DNA of 64,000 bases from Lentimonas sp. CC4 (GCF_902728235.1 NZ_CACVBO010000001.1:496001-560000), one strand, 5' to 3'. Shown: positions 1 to 8,965, numbered from the stretch's first letter. Program-made: numbers and translations. Notes: generated by a model not told the origin, from the sequence alone.

Positions 1-568
1 TGCCTGCCGCCCGACGCGGGTCGATGCCTGCCATAAATAAGGCCTCATTCGCGTAGATATTGCCCACGCCGACCACCACGGCATTCGTCATTATAAAATT
101 TTTGACCGCCACGGAACGTCCGCGCGACTGCTCAAACAATCGCTCGCCATCGAACGCCTCCGAAAGCGGCTCAGGCCCCATGCCTTGCAATAATTTGAGC
201 GGTGCTTCGTCCGCTCCCTGCCACAGGCACGCACCGAAACGGCGAGGATCGTTGAGCCGCAGGCAATACCCGCCTTCCAACACGAGATCTAAATGGTCGT
301 GCTTCAGCACTGGTTTATCACTCGGCTGCACCGTCAAGCTCCCTGACATGCCCAAATGCAGCACGATACTACCACGCGCCGTATCGAGCAGTAGATACTT
401 CGCGCGGCGACGCACGGCCGTAACGATTTCACCGATAGAGTCTCGCACCGCATCTGGAATCGGCCAACGCAGCTGCGCTTGCCGAATGACAATCGCCTCA
501 ATCCGCAATCCTTCCACATGCGGCGCGATCCCGCGCCGCGTCGTCTCAACTTCTGGTAATTCTGGCAT
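1..568 (-). CDS. mutM: Formamidopyrimidine-DNA glycosylase, 3' part beyond window edge
   Basis: Base-excision repair enzyme that removes oxidised purines such as 8-oxoguanine and cuts the abasic site. The minus-strand reading starts with the family signature MPELPEVE, in which Pro2 becomes the catalytic N-terminal amine and Glu3 assists. The conserved lysine in RRRAKYLLL and the IVLHLGMSG strand follow. The start is fixed at 568 because Pro2 must directly follow Met1. About 189 residues are visible. The helix-two-turn-helix is partly present (NIYANEALF), and the C-terminal zinc finger lies outside the window. It is divergent from the solute-binding protein gene at 656. Identification is firm; completeness cannot be judged. 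Confidence 0.95.
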   Translation of the reverse strand, partial: MPELPEVETTRRGIAPHVEGLRIEAIVIRQAQLRWPIPDAVRDSIGEIVTAVRRRAKYLLLDTARGSIVLHLGMSGSLTVQPSDKPVLKHDHLDLVLEGGYCLRLNDPRRFGACLWQGADEAPLKLLQGMGPEPLSEAFDGERLFEQSRGRSVAVKNFIMTNAVVVGVGNIYANEALFMAGIDPRRAAG

Positions 569-655
569 ACTTCGAATTCATAAACCTTGAATGCTGGTAA
601 AATACAACCTAACACTATCCCCAACGCATATGCTAACCATCTGCCTTATACTATA

Positions 656-1669
656 ATGAAACAGTTACACCTCCTTCTTATGATTGCCTGCGCACTGACT
701 GCAGGCTCACTCTGCACCGCTCAGGCGGAAGACTCCGCTTCGGCAACCTCTGTGCAACTCGTGTCCGACGTATGGCCGCCATTCACAAATCACTTTGGCC
801 AGCCACGCATCGCCACAGAGCTCGTCCACCTCGCACTCGCGAAGTCCGGCTACAAGCCAACTAGCGAAATCCTCAACAATTGGACAGTGCCCGCCGACCT
901 GAAGGCAGACAAATACGATGGTTGCGCAGCAATCTGGAAATCCGAGGAGCGCGAGGACTACTTACTTTTCTCCAAGCCATACCTAGAAAGCCGTATACAC
1001 CTCGCGGGAAAAAAAGGCAACGATGTCAGCATCACCGACCTATCGCAGCTCAAAGGTAAACGCCTCGCCCTCGTCAAGGACTATGCATATGGCGAGTTGG
1101 TAGAGTCACTCACCGGCGTCGAAATCATTTACGGCAAAGATGACGTAACCAACCTGAAAATGCTCATCAGCGACGAGGCTGACTACACACTCGTCGATGA
1201 TCTCCTCATTCAATACGCGTTGAAAGAACACGCCGAAAAATGCGAAGAGTTCCTCGACTTCGGGCAGCAGTCGCTACAAACGAATCCGATCCACTTAGCC
1301 GTGCGTAAGAATCTGCCAGGTGCAGAAGACATGATCAAAAAGTTCGATCAAACCATTCGCCTCATGCAAGCGGACGGCACCTACAACCGCGTGCTCCGCC
1401 TCAACTCCATCGCGATCGATATCGATGGTGATGGCCAGAAGGAATTAGTCCTCGCTGACGTCAACCTTGGGATCGAAGCGCCCACAGGCGGCTACGACGT
1501 CTTCGCAGACAACACCGACGCGCCCAAACTACCCGCCAAAACACGCTACTCCATCCGTGACACCATCTACAATGGCTGGGACGCGGTGCCAGACGACTAC
1601 CGTGGCATGGACGACGTCATCCCAGACACCCGCGAAGAAGGCTTCAGCATCTTCGGCGGCGACTTCTAG
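656..1669 (+). CDS. Secreted family-3 solute-binding protein with acidic C-terminal loop
   Basis: Periplasmic binding protein of the SBP_bac_3 type (amino-acid-binding fold), 337 residues. The start at 656 gives a clean signal peptide (MKQLHLLLMIACALTAGSLC, cleavage near AQA-ED). An in-frame reading from 587 would place hydrophilic residues before it. Strands typical of the fold are seen: WPPFTN near residue 35, then a KGKRLALVKD segment and a TLVDD segment. The last ~75 residues are unusual: they open with DIDGDGQKELVLAD, which looks like a calcium-binding EF-hand or FG-GAP-like loop, and continue in an Asp-rich tail. No permease or ATPase gene is adjacent, so it may act as a stand-alone sensor or pair with a distant transporter. 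The ligand is unknown. Confidence 0.75.
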   Translation: MKQLHLLLMIACALTAGSLCTAQAEDSASATSVQLVSDVWPPFTNHFGQPRIATELVHLALAKSGYKPTSEILNNWTVPADLKADKYDGCAAIWKSEEREDYLLFSKPYLESRIHLAGKKGNDVSITDLSQLKGKRLALVKDYAYGELVESLTGVEIIYGKDDVTNLKMLISDEADYTLVDDLLIQYALKEHAEKCEEFLDFGQQSLQTNPIHLAVRKNLPGAEDMIKKFDQTIRLMQADGTYNRVLRLNSIAIDIDGDGQKELVLADVNLGIEAPTGGYDVFADNTDAPKLPAKTRYSIRDTIYNGWDAVPDDYRGMDDVIPDTREEGFSIFGGDF

Positions 1670-1691
1670 ACCATTACAAAGCAATTTATTC

Positions 1692-1727
1692 AAAAGCCTG
1701 ATCGCACCTGCGCGATCAGGCTTTTTT
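1692..1727 (+). terminator. Intrinsic terminator after the solute-binding protein
   Basis: A 14-bp arm at 1692-1705 pairs with 1712-1725 around a short loop, followed by a run of T. It lies 22 bases after the stop at 1669. The A-run on the other side could let it also act on the opposite strand. Confidence 0.85.
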
Positions 1728-1761
1728 GTGTGCTGGTGGGATTCCATAGCCACGAAGCCTT

Positions 1762-1854
1762 TGTAGGGGTGCTGCTTGCGGCACCCGCGAGCGTTCGAGG
1801 GGTTACAAAACTTCGAGTGCGGTGGCCTTTGCGCGGGCTTCGCGAGCAAAGCCC
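1762..1854. repeat. Intergenic repeat with GTAGGGG/CCCCTAC inverted ends (copy 1)
   Basis: The element begins TTTGTAGGGGTGCTGC and ends AGCAAAGCCCCTACAA, so its termini are inverted and it can fold into a branched hairpin. A second copy lies at 20601-20741, with the same order of blocks (TGCTTGC, GGCACCCGC, GTGGCCTTT, GCGGGCTTCGC, AGCAAAGCCCCTAC). Copy 1 lacks the 39-bp palindrome that interrupts copy 2. It is non-coding and lies between two terminators. Confidence 0.75.
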
Positions 1855-1871
1855 CTACAAACGAACGACAC

Positions 1872-1906
1872 AAAAAAGCCTGAACCACATACGGTTCAGG
1901 CTTTTT
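1872..1906 (-). terminator. Intrinsic terminator of lysS
   Basis: A 14-bp GC-rich stem (1873-1886 with 1893-1906) is followed on the minus strand by a T run. It sits 24 bases beyond the lysS stop codon. Confidence 0.85.
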
Positions 1907-1929
1907 GAAAAAACGAAATATCGCTCCGA

Positions 1930-3423
1930 TTACTCAGCGCTCTTCAATGGCTTCAAGCTCGGGAAGAGAATCGTGTCGCGAATACTTTCAGCTCCAGTGA
2001 GCAAGATAATCAGCCGGTCAATTCCAAGCCCCATACCACCCGCTGGTGGCATACCGTGCTCAAGCGCGTTGAGGAAGTCAGTGTCCATGTCTTGAACCTC
2101 TTCACCGACCTGTGCCGCAAACATCTTACGCTGAATGATCGGATCATTCTGCTCAGAATATGCGGGCGCGATTTCCTGACCGTTGATGCACAACTCGAAC
2201 ACATCAATCGTGCTGTCGTCATCGACAGTGATCTTCGCCAATGGGCACAGCTCCTTGGGAATGTGCGTCACGAAAGTCGGCTGGATCAATGTCGGCTCAA
2301 TCAGTTTTTCAAAGACGTTGTTGGTGATCTCGTAATCTTCCAACTCGCCATCGACTTCGATGTCCATCGCACGTGCCTTAGCCAACTTCTCGTCGCGGCT
2401 GTGGCTGAACCACTCCGCGTCGCCAGTCGCTTCAATGATCAGGTCCTTATACTTCGCCTCGCGCCACTCGCCATCGAGATTGATGGTGCTGCCATCAGGA
2501 CGGGCGATTTCGAGCGAACCAATCACTGTCTTTGCAACGTGTTGAATCAGACCTTGTGTGAGCTCCATCATGCCACGGAAGTCCGTGTAGGCTTGATAAA
2601 GCTCTAACATGGTGAATTCCGGATTATGACGGCGCGAAAGGCCTTCGTTACGGAACACACGACCGATCTCGAACACGCGGTCTTCACCTGCAACGAGCAT
2701 GCGCTTCAGGTAAAGCTCCAATGCGATACGCATGTAGAACTGGCAATCCAGCGCGTTGGAATGCGTAACAAATGGACGCGCAGCCGCACCACCTGCCACA
2801 CTCTGCAGCATCGGAGTTTCGACTTCAGTAAAGTTACGATCCCAGAGATACTTACGCATTTCTTGGATGATCTTCGCGCGGTGGCGGAAACGCTGACGCG
2901 ACTCTTGATTCACGATCAAGTCGAGGTAACGCTGACGATAGATTTTGTCGTCGTCAGTCAGGCCTGCCCACTTCTCAGGGAGCGGACGCAGCGCCTTCGA
3001 CACCAGCGTATAGCTCGCCGCACGCACGGTGATCTCGCCAGTCTTGGTTTTAAAGAGCTTACCGGTAACACCGATGATGTCGCCCAAATCGAGCATCTTC
3101 TTAAAGTAAGTATTGTATTCGCCCTCGGGCAAATCGTCGCGAGTCACGTAGCACTGGATCGGGCCATCGCTGTCTTGAATCTTAATGAAGCTCGCCTTGC
3201 CCATCACGCGGAAGACGGTGATGCGACCAGCGACAGACACTTCTGCCTGGTCCTCGTCGGCTACGTCTTCTTTATAGAGTTTAACAGCCTCGCCGGATGT
3301 ATGCGTCTGCGCGCAATTTGCCTGAAAGGGATTACGCCCTTCCTTGCAAAGATTCTCGAGCTTTTGGAGGCGGACTGCATAGAGATCATGCGAATTGTCC
3401 TGGTTGGCTGTCTTATCTGTCAT
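1930..3423 (-). CDS. lysS: Lysyl-tRNA synthetase (class II)
   Basis: Charges tRNA-Lys with lysine in the cytoplasm. The 497-residue length is normal for bacterial class II LysRS. An N-terminal OB-fold for the anticodon (about residues 60-165) is followed by class II motif 1 (FTEVETPML), motif 2 with FRNEGLSRRHNPEFTMLE, and motif 3 near the end (GMGLGIDRLIILLTG). The start MTDKTANQ at 3423 was chosen because the in-frame extension to 3501 encodes residues untypical of the family. It is monocistronic, with its own terminator downstream, and divergent from the toxin-antitoxin pair at 3561. Confidence 0.96.
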   Translation of the reverse strand: MTDKTANQDNSHDLYAVRLQKLENLCKEGRNPFQANCAQTHTSGEAVKLYKEDVADEDQAEVSVAGRITVFRVMGKASFIKIQDSDGPIQCYVTRDDLPEGEYNTYFKKMLDLGDIIGVTGKLFKTKTGEITVRAASYTLVSKALRPLPEKWAGLTDDDKIYRQRYLDLIVNQESRQRFRHRAKIIQEMRKYLWDRNFTEVETPMLQSVAGGAAARPFVTHSNALDCQFYMRIALELYLKRMLVAGEDRVFEIGRVFRNEGLSRRHNPEFTMLELYQAYTDFRGMMELTQGLIQHVAKTVIGSLEIARPDGSTINLDGEWREAKYKDLIIEATGDAEWFSHSRDEKLAKARAMDIEVDGELEDYEITNNVFEKLIEPTLIQPTFVTHIPKELCPLAKITVDDDSTIDVFELCINGQEIAPAYSEQNDPIIQRKMFAAQVGEEVQDMDTDFLNALEHGMPPAGGMGLGIDRLIILLTGAESIRDTILFPSLKPLKSAE

Positions 3424-3560
3424 AACGAAAGCAGGCGAAAATGTGCCAGCACTCCAAAATGGCAATTGTAAATTGAGCTTAGCCCCAACAGGGGTGCCCA
3501 TATGTCAAAATGAATATACCGCTTGCCAACACGTCCATTTGAGCATAGCATAAGGCTCAA

Positions 3561-3995
3561 ATGAAACAACAAGACAGAAACGACAAAGTCGAAGAGCCGA
3601 CGGCAGTCTATAACGTAGCGAGCAGCGCTGCTGGAGAGACGGTCGAGCGCATCCGAGCTGGCTTACCCATGGTCGAGTTTGTCGCACTTCAAGAGCTGCT
3701 CGGCATCGGAGCCGAAGCACTCGCGCAGCACCTCGCGATCTCCCGCAGCACTTTAGTGCGTCGCCGTAAAAGCGGTCGCCTCGACATGCAAGAGTCGGAT
3801 CGACTTTTACGGTTTGCTCGCCTCTATGCGCGAGCACTGACTGTCCTACAAAACGAGGCTACTGCCTGCGACTGGCTCAAGCAACCCGCTCGCGCACTTG
3901 ATTTTATCACGCCGCTGACCTTCGCCGAAACCGAAATCGGAGCACGTGAGGTGGAGGCGCTCCTGGGGCGGATTGAGCATGGCGTCTTCAGCTAG
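3561..3995 (+). CDS. Xre/MbcA-type antitoxin (DUF2384 family)
   Basis: This 144-residue protein looks like the antitoxin of an Xre-RES module. The middle holds a helix-turn-helix-like segment (ALAQHLAISRSTLVRRRKSGRL, residues about 52-73). The C-terminal third matches the DUF2384 toxin-binding part: ATACDWLKQPARAL, then a trailing VEALLGRIEHGVFS. In this family the C-terminal tail inserts into the RES toxin active site and the complex represses its own promoter. It ends 6 bases before the RES gene, consistent with co-transcription and antitoxin-first order. The family assignment is good; repression of its own promoter is inferred. Confidence 0.85.
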   Translation: MKQQDRNDKVEEPTAVYNVASSAAGETVERIRAGLPMVEFVALQELLGIGAEALAQHLAISRSTLVRRRKSGRLDMQESDRLLRFARLYARALTVLQNEATACDWLKQPARALDFITPLTFAETEIGAREVEALLGRIEHGVFS

Positions 3996-4001
3996 CCGAA
4001 C

Positions 4002-4469
4002 ATGATTACCGCATGGCGCATCGTCCCGAAGAATTGGGCGCACACCGCATTTGATGGCGAAGGGGCACGTCTATATGGTGGCCGCTGGAACAGCCAGGGG
4101 CGCCCTGCCGTCTATCTGGCAGACAGCCGAGCACTCGCCGCGCTTGAAGTGCTCGTCCACCTCAACCCCTCAATGGTTGCCCAACAGTATCAAATGATTG
4201 AGGTCACTTTCCCCGCGAACTTGGTGCAGGAAATCGACATTACCCCGCTGGCTGCAGCGCTCGCCTCGCCATCAATATTGCCAGCCACCCAACAAGCAGG
4301 CGACGCATGGCTCACCGAGAGTAGCGCCCCCGTATTAAAAGTATACAGTTCGATCATTTCCGAAGAACCCAATTACGTGCTCAACCCCAAGCATCCTGAA
4401 TTCGCACGTATCACAATCGGCGACGCACGCCCGCTTGCCCTTGATCCACCACTGATAAGTAAAGCGTAG
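4002..4469 (+). CDS. RES-domain toxin (NAD+-degrading)
   Basis: Toxin of the Xre-RES module, 155 residues. The three residues that name the domain are visible: Arg28 in LYGGRWNSQG, Glu49 in ALEVLVHL, and a Ser at about 116-117 followed by EEPNYVLNPKHPEFARI. RES toxins characterised elsewhere deplete NAD+ (phosphorolysis or glycohydrolysis), stopping growth until the antitoxin neutralises them. The gene is intact and of usual length, and it follows its antitoxin by 6 bases. The exact NAD+ reaction cannot be read from the sequence. Confidence 0.88.
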   Translation: MITAWRIVPKNWAHTAFDGEGARLYGGRWNSQGRPAVYLADSRALAALEVLVHLNPSMVAQQYQMIEVTFPANLVQEIDITPLAAALASPSILPATQQAGDAWLTESSAPVLKVYSSIISEEPNYVLNPKHPEFARITIGDARPLALDPPLISKA

Positions 4470-4593
4470 CACTTTTTTTGACGTGCGAGTTGACTCGCGC
4501 CCGCAGTGCCCCTCAGCTCTCAAGTCTCCCCCCTCAGCTCTCTCCTGATTTTCAGCCTTCCAGTTTTCGCAAGTTTCAGCATTTTCCCCAGCA

Positions 4594-5094
4594 ATGACTT
4601 GGATCGAATATACCGCACTCAGCGTCACCAGCCTGATTTTCATGATCGGCCTCGCCACTTCCCTGCTCCCAGTCGTGCCGGGCAGTCTCATCGTTTGGTC
4701 AGGTATTATCATCCACAAACTTTGGATGGGAGACGCGTCTGTCGCGTGGAAAATCGTCATTATTACCGGAGTGATCACCCTCATCGGCCAAGTCGCAGAT
4801 TTTGTCATGGGCGTCTGGGGCGCACGTAAATTCGGAGCATCATGGAAAGGCGCACTGGGCGCATTTCTCGGGGCCTTTATCGGATTGTTCCTACCACCGC
4901 CGCTCTTCTGGCTGATCGTCGGCCCGATTATCGGCGCAATCATCGGCGAACTCGCAGCCGGTCGCACCTTCAAAGCTGGTAGTAAAGCCGGCCTCGGCAC
5001 TGTCATCGGCGGCATCGTCGCCTTCGCCTTGAAGTTCAGCCTCAGCGTCTGTGTGGTGGCAATCTTCTACTTTAGCCTGTTTTTAACAGTTTAA
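4594..5094 (+). CDS. DUF456 family membrane protein
   Basis: A 166-residue integral membrane protein matching the DUF456 pattern: an N-terminal helix with LLPVVPGSLIVWSGI, a second helix (VIITGVITLIGQVADFVMG), then a Gly-rich block GARKFGASWKGALGAFLGAFIG and GPIIGAIIGELAAGR. About four to five helices are predicted by eye. The start at 4594 directly precedes the first hydrophobic stretch. Function of the family is unknown. It stands alone between the toxin gene and a lipoprotein gene on the same strand. Confidence 0.8.
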   Translation: MTWIEYTALSVTSLIFMIGLATSLLPVVPGSLIVWSGIIIHKLWMGDASVAWKIVIITGVITLIGQVADFVMGVWGARKFGASWKGALGAFLGAFIGLFLPPPLFWLIVGPIIGAIIGELAAGRTFKAGSKAGLGTVIGGIVAFALKFSLSVCVVAIFYFSLFLTV

Positions 5095-5165
5095 CAACAG
5101 CCCCCGCTTGACTCCCCTAGATCTCAGATATCAAGATGTGCCTTCACACATCACCCTCACAAATT

Positions 5166-5654
5166 ATGAAACTGTTACTTCCCGCCCTCTCCCTCTCCTG
5201 TGCCGCACTTTTTATTGGTTGCTCTCAAACGTCTGAAAAAGCGACCTCCGACGCAGATCATGCCGTGCCCGCAAGCACCATGGGTGTGAGCGATGGGCTC
5301 ATTCCAGCGAAATTTGCAACCGAAGCAACACCGACGATCACTCAGCCCACAGTAGAGGTAGCTCCAGCAAGTCCCAAGAAGACACCAGTCGTGAAAACAA
5401 CAGTAGCGTCACCTGAACCAATTGAAGTCGTATCGAGTGGTGAAATCCCCAAGAAACAACAGAATCGATTCAACAAGAAAGATGCCAATGGTGACGGGCA
5501 ACTCGACAAAGAAGAGATAGTCGATGCCTTCAAAGCACACTACCAACGCAAAGAGCTAGATAAAGATCCAGAAGCAGGTGCAGAGAAGTATCTCAAAAAG
5601 CACGATGAGAATGGCGACGGCACACTCACCGCGGAAGAGATCTACGGCAACTAA
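5166..5654 (+). CDS. EF-hand lipoprotein
   Basis: A 162-residue lipoprotein. The start at 5166 gives MKLLLPALSLSCAALFIGC, a signal peptide whose lipobox (LFIG-C) puts the lipidated cysteine at residue 19. An earlier in-frame Met at 5136 would spoil this. A Pro/Thr/Val-rich linker follows. The C-terminus has two EF-hand loops, DANGDGQLDKEE and DENGDGTLTAEE, with canonical Asp/Asn/Gly/Glu calcium ligands. It probably binds Ca2+ at the cell envelope. Its stop overlaps the stop of the convergent P-type ATPase gene by 4 bases. Confidence 0.8.
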   Translation: MKLLLPALSLSCAALFIGCSQTSEKATSDADHAVPASTMGVSDGLIPAKFATEATPTITQPTVEVAPASPKKTPVVKTTVASPEPIEVVSSGEIPKKQQNRFNKKDANGDGQLDKEEIVDAFKAHYQRKELDKDPEAGAEKYLKKHDENGDGTLTAEEIYGN

Positions 5655-7903
5655 GCCTCTAGGCTCGAAGAGGTATCTGTGAAAAACAGCAGCCGCAGGC
5701 TATTTAGGCACACAACTACGGTGCTGCCCTCATGAGCAAAGACACCGACACTGAGCGGAATCCAACCTAGAATCGCCGCAGCGACCATCAGCACCACTGT
5801 GCCCAATGCAATCGTCAGATTCTGGCGTATGATCGCACGCGCACGATGGCTCAAGTCCGTCGCCGCTAGATAGTTCTCAATTCGATCCTTCATCAGCACC
5901 ACCTCGCTTTGCTCCAGTGCGGCATCACTGCCACGCGCACCCATGGCCACAGAGACATACGCAGCAGCAAGACTCGGCGCGTCATTCACACCATCGCCGA
6001 CCATCGCCACTTTGTATCCGTCTTTCGAATACTCCTGAATGGCAGCCACCTTACCCTCCGGCGTCAGCCCAGAGCGCACTGCTTCGATGCCGATCTCACG
6101 CCCCACAGACTCTGCCGCACCGCGTCGATCACCGGTCAACATCACCGTGCGCACGCCCATCGATTTGAGCTTTTCCAAAATCGGCTTTGATTCCACTCGG
6201 ATCTGATCCTTCAGTAAAATACGGGCAATTAAGTCGTCCTTCAATATCCAGTTCTCCGAAAACTCAGGCGCAGGCTCAGGCACATCTTTAATCCACTCAG
6301 CCAACGGCCCGTCCGCCAAGAGTTCACGGCGGCCGAGCACACACAGCGTCTCGCCCTCCCGCCCCTGCACACCTTTGCCACTCATGGCTTGAAAGTCATC
6401 AATCACACGGCGCTCCAAGCCCTGCGCTTTTGCATACTTTTTAATTGCACGTCCGATCGGATGCGAACCATGCGCCTCCAGCGAATACGCCAACTCCGCC
6501 GCTTCACGCTCGCGCCCCGCAGGAAAGCTCTCAATCGAGTCCACCTCCATTTCGCCCGTCGTGAGCGTGCCAGTTTTATCAAGCGCCACGAGATCCACCT
6601 CCGCCATCTTTTCGATCGCAGCACCACCACGAAACAAGATGCCGTGCCGCGCACCCCACGCAATCGCTGCAAGAATCGCCGATGGAATCGACAGCACCAA
6701 CGCACAGGGACTCGCCACCACCAGCAAGGTCATCGCTCGATAAAACGCTGAAAATCCTGCCTCAGTATTTGTAAAGGGCGCGATACCGAAGCCCAACCAC
6801 CAGACAAAGAACATCACAGTCGTCAGCGTCAGAATACCAATCGTATAGCGCGTCCCAAACTTGTCAGTGAAGCGTTGACTCGGCGCCTTCAAATGCTGCG
6901 CCTCTCGAATCAAACGAATCACTTTCTGGAGCGCACTTTCGCTCACTGGCCGCAGCGTCCGCGCATCCACTGCGCCCCACAAATTGATCGTGCCGCTAAA
7001 AACAGTATCGCCGACGAACTTCGACACAGGAACCGCCTCACCCGTCAGATTCGACTCATCCGCCGCACTCTTCCCTTGAATCACCTCGGCATCGACAGGG
7101 AATTGAGCACCAGGCTTCACCACCACGACATCGCCGACATTCACTGCCGACACTGACACCTCACGTTCACCGCCCGAGGCATCGCGCACCGTCGCTGACT
7201 TCGGTGCCGCATCAAACAAACTATTAATCTCACGACGCGTCCGATACAGCGCGAAATGTTCCAACGCAGCCGAGAACGAAAACAGAAACAGCAGCAAGGC
7301 TCCTTCCGCCCATGCGCCAATCAACGCCGCTCCAACTGCCACTGCTAACATCAAGAAGTGGATATCGAGCTCGCCCTTTGGCAGGCCTTCCTTCGCATCT
7401 TCAAAAGCATCCCAACCACCAGCGATCATCGCGCCGATATAAAACACGATCGACACCCACGCAGGCGCAGCTTCGACATAGGAAACGATCCAGCCCGACA
7501 TCCCAAGAACCGCACACCCACCCGCAAGCAGAGCAAGCAAGCGCCACTCCTCACCTGTCTCTTCCTCGGCATCCTCCGCAACTGGCCATTCTAATTCACG
7601 CCAATGCCACAACATCGGCGCAGTCAAACACGTCGCCTTCTGCAAACGAATCCCACCGTCCGCCTCCTTTTCAATCGAGACTCCAACCGCAGCGCTCGTA
7701 TCGGTATCGGCCTCAATCAACCGAATCGTCTCGGCCAAGCTCTGCTGCAACATGTCCAGATTGACTGGTCCAAACGTCGCGATCTCAACTTTACGATGCC
7801 CGGAATCCACCCGTAGTGCTTCCACAGCAGCATTCTCCTGTAAAAAGCGAGCCAAGCCAGCCGACCAATTATCCGATTTCAATGGTTCTGCTTCCGATGT
7901 CAT
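5651..7903 (-). CDS. P1B-4-type heavy-metal exporting ATPase (Fe/Co/Zn type)
   Basis: A 750-residue P-type ATPase that pumps a divalent metal out of the cytoplasm. The phosphorylation motif DKTGTLTTGE has its aspartate at residue 442, with TGEA (about 287), a GDGVNDAPSL hinge and HP (HGSHPIG) nearby. The membrane metal site is SPC (398-400) rather than CPC, and the last helix pair carries HEGST (724-728). SPC plus HEGS/GT is the P1B-4 signature (CoaT, PfeT, FrvA, CtpD), usually Fe2+, Co2+ or Zn2+. The N-terminal ~120 residues resemble a worn metal-binding domain without a CxxC. A 6-1-6 palindrome lies just upstream. The metal specificity is inferred. Confidence 0.88.
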   Translation of the reverse strand: MTSEAEPLKSDNWSAGLARFLQENAAVEALRVDSGHRKVEIATFGPVNLDMLQQSLAETIRLIEADTDTSAAVGVSIEKEADGGIRLQKATCLTAPMLWHWRELEWPVAEDAEEETGEEWRLLALLAGGCAVLGMSGWIVSYVEAAPAWVSIVFYIGAMIAGGWDAFEDAKEGLPKGELDIHFLMLAVAVGAALIGAWAEGALLLFLFSFSAALEHFALYRTRREINSLFDAAPKSATVRDASGGEREVSVSAVNVGDVVVVKPGAQFPVDAEVIQGKSAADESNLTGEAVPVSKFVGDTVFSGTINLWGAVDARTLRPVSESALQKVIRLIREAQHLKAPSQRFTDKFGTRYTIGILTLTTVMFFVWWLGFGIAPFTNTEAGFSAFYRAMTLLVVASPCALVLSIPSAILAAIAWGARHGILFRGGAAIEKMAEVDLVALDKTGTLTTGEMEVDSIESFPAGREREAAELAYSLEAHGSHPIGRAIKKYAKAQGLERRVIDDFQAMSGKGVQGREGETLCVLGRRELLADGPLAEWIKDVPEPAPEFSENWILKDDLIARILLKDQIRVESKPILEKLKSMGVRTVMLTGDRRGAAESVGREIGIEAVRSGLTPEGKVAAIQEYSKDGYKVAMVGDGVNDAPSLAAAYVSVAMGARGSDAALEQSEVVLMKDRIENYLAATDLSHRARAIIRQNLTIALGTVVLMVAAAILGWIPLSVGVFAHEGSTVVVCLNSLRLLFFTDTSSSLEA

Positions 7904-7910
7904 ATGCTTA

Positions 7911-7927
7911 TCTAGAATGATTCTAAA
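7911..7927 (-). promoter_or_regulatory. Candidate PerR/Fur-like operator of the efflux ATPase
   Basis: The perfect palindrome TAGAAT-G-ATTCTA (7913-7925), with matching outer T/A, lies 10-22 bases upstream of the ATPase start. Its 1-base centre and AT-rich arms resemble the 7-1-7 boxes of PerR and Fur. Known PfeT-like ATPases are regulated by PerR or Fur. No regulator was shown to bind it, so the call is inference. Confidence 0.45.
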
Positions 7928-8018
7928 TTAAGCACATGCAAGCGACAAGCCACTTTAGCTGCCGGCTAGAACGATACCTGCGCGCGACTAAACGTATCAC
8001 TAATATCTTGATCGATAA

Positions 8019-8954
8019 TCAGCTGCCCGTTTCTAGCCGACGGAACTTCTTCACCAATATTCCATGGCGTGGCGCACAAAACAGCACCACCGCAAAAATA
8101 ACCCCAGCCATCACTGCCATCATACCGGAAGTGGATGTCGCATCCACCACATCAGGATCGAGCCCTAGCCACCCTGGCAATACAATGGCAGAGACATGCC
8201 CCAAGACAGCGGCAACAACGGACAACAGCACACTGATGATCACCATCACATCTAAACGATCCGTTAACAAATGCGCCGACGCCGCTGGCACGATCAACAT
8301 CGCAATCACGATAATACTTCCCACCGCTTCAAACGCCGCCACGGTCGTAATCGCAACCAAGGTCATCAACATATAATGCATAACATTCGCATTGATCCCC
8401 ATCGTCGTCGCGAGCTCGGAATCAAACGAAGTAATACGCAGCTCCTTAAAGAACAGCACCACAAACAACAGGTTGACCACACAAACAGGCAGCAACACCA
8501 ACGCCGCACGCGGCACTTGCCAGACAGTGCCAAACACTTCAGGACGCCACACCACGTCAAGTGGCGTCATTTCAATCGCACCATACAGCACACAGCTTGC
8601 ATCCAGATCCACATGATCCGCCGCCTGCACGATCAGCAACAAGCCCAACGCAAATAGCGTCGTAAAAACGATGCCCATCGAAGCCCCTTCATCCACCTTG
8701 CCGAAGCGACTCACCCACTGCGTAAAGACCGCAGTCAAAATACCCACCACCGCCGCACCGATAAACATCGTCAGACTCGCACGTGCACCTGTAATCAAAA
8801 AGGCAATCGCCAAGCCAGGTAACACCGCATGACTGATCGCGTCGCCCATCATACTCATCTTACGCAGCACTAAAAAGTTACCCAGTAGCGCACACGAAAC
8901 CGCCGCCAGTATCCCGACGATGACAATCCACGTATCTATTGAAACCCAAGTCAT
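8019..8954 (-). CDS. mntD: Metal ABC transporter permease (MntD/TroD-like)
   Basis: Second membrane subunit of the Mn/Zn/Fe-type ABC importer (ABC-3 family), 311 residues and roughly eight helices. Family landmarks are GNFLVLRKMSMMGDAISHAVLPG near residue 25-47, EGASMGIVFTTLFALGLL, and VGSIIVIAMLIVPAASAHLLTDRL, which holds the ATPase-coupling region. It is the last gene of the operon, 105 bases after the DtxR-fused permease. That gap is filled by short tandem repeats, so its expression may depend on read-through. The gene is intact. The transported metal (Mn, Zn or Fe) cannot be fixed from the sequence. Confidence 0.87.
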   Translation of the reverse strand: MTWVSIDTWIVIVGILAAVSCALLGNFLVLRKMSMMGDAISHAVLPGLAIAFLITGARASLTMFIGAAVVGILTAVFTQWVSRFGKVDEGASMGIVFTTLFALGLLLIVQAADHVDLDASCVLYGAIEMTPLDVVWRPEVFGTVWQVPRAALVLLPVCVVNLLFVVLFFKELRITSFDSELATTMGINANVMHYMLMTLVAITTVAAFEAVGSIIVIAMLIVPAASAHLLTDRLDVMVIISVLLSVVAAVLGHVSAIVLPGWLGLDPDVVDATSTSGMMAVMAGVIFAVVLFCAPRHGILVKKFRRLETGS

Positions 8955-8965
8955 GGCTTCGCAGT

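Noticed and set aside
2626-3471. A 281-residue plus-strand frame over lysS
   Set aside because: Antisense shadow of a complete class II synthetase gene.
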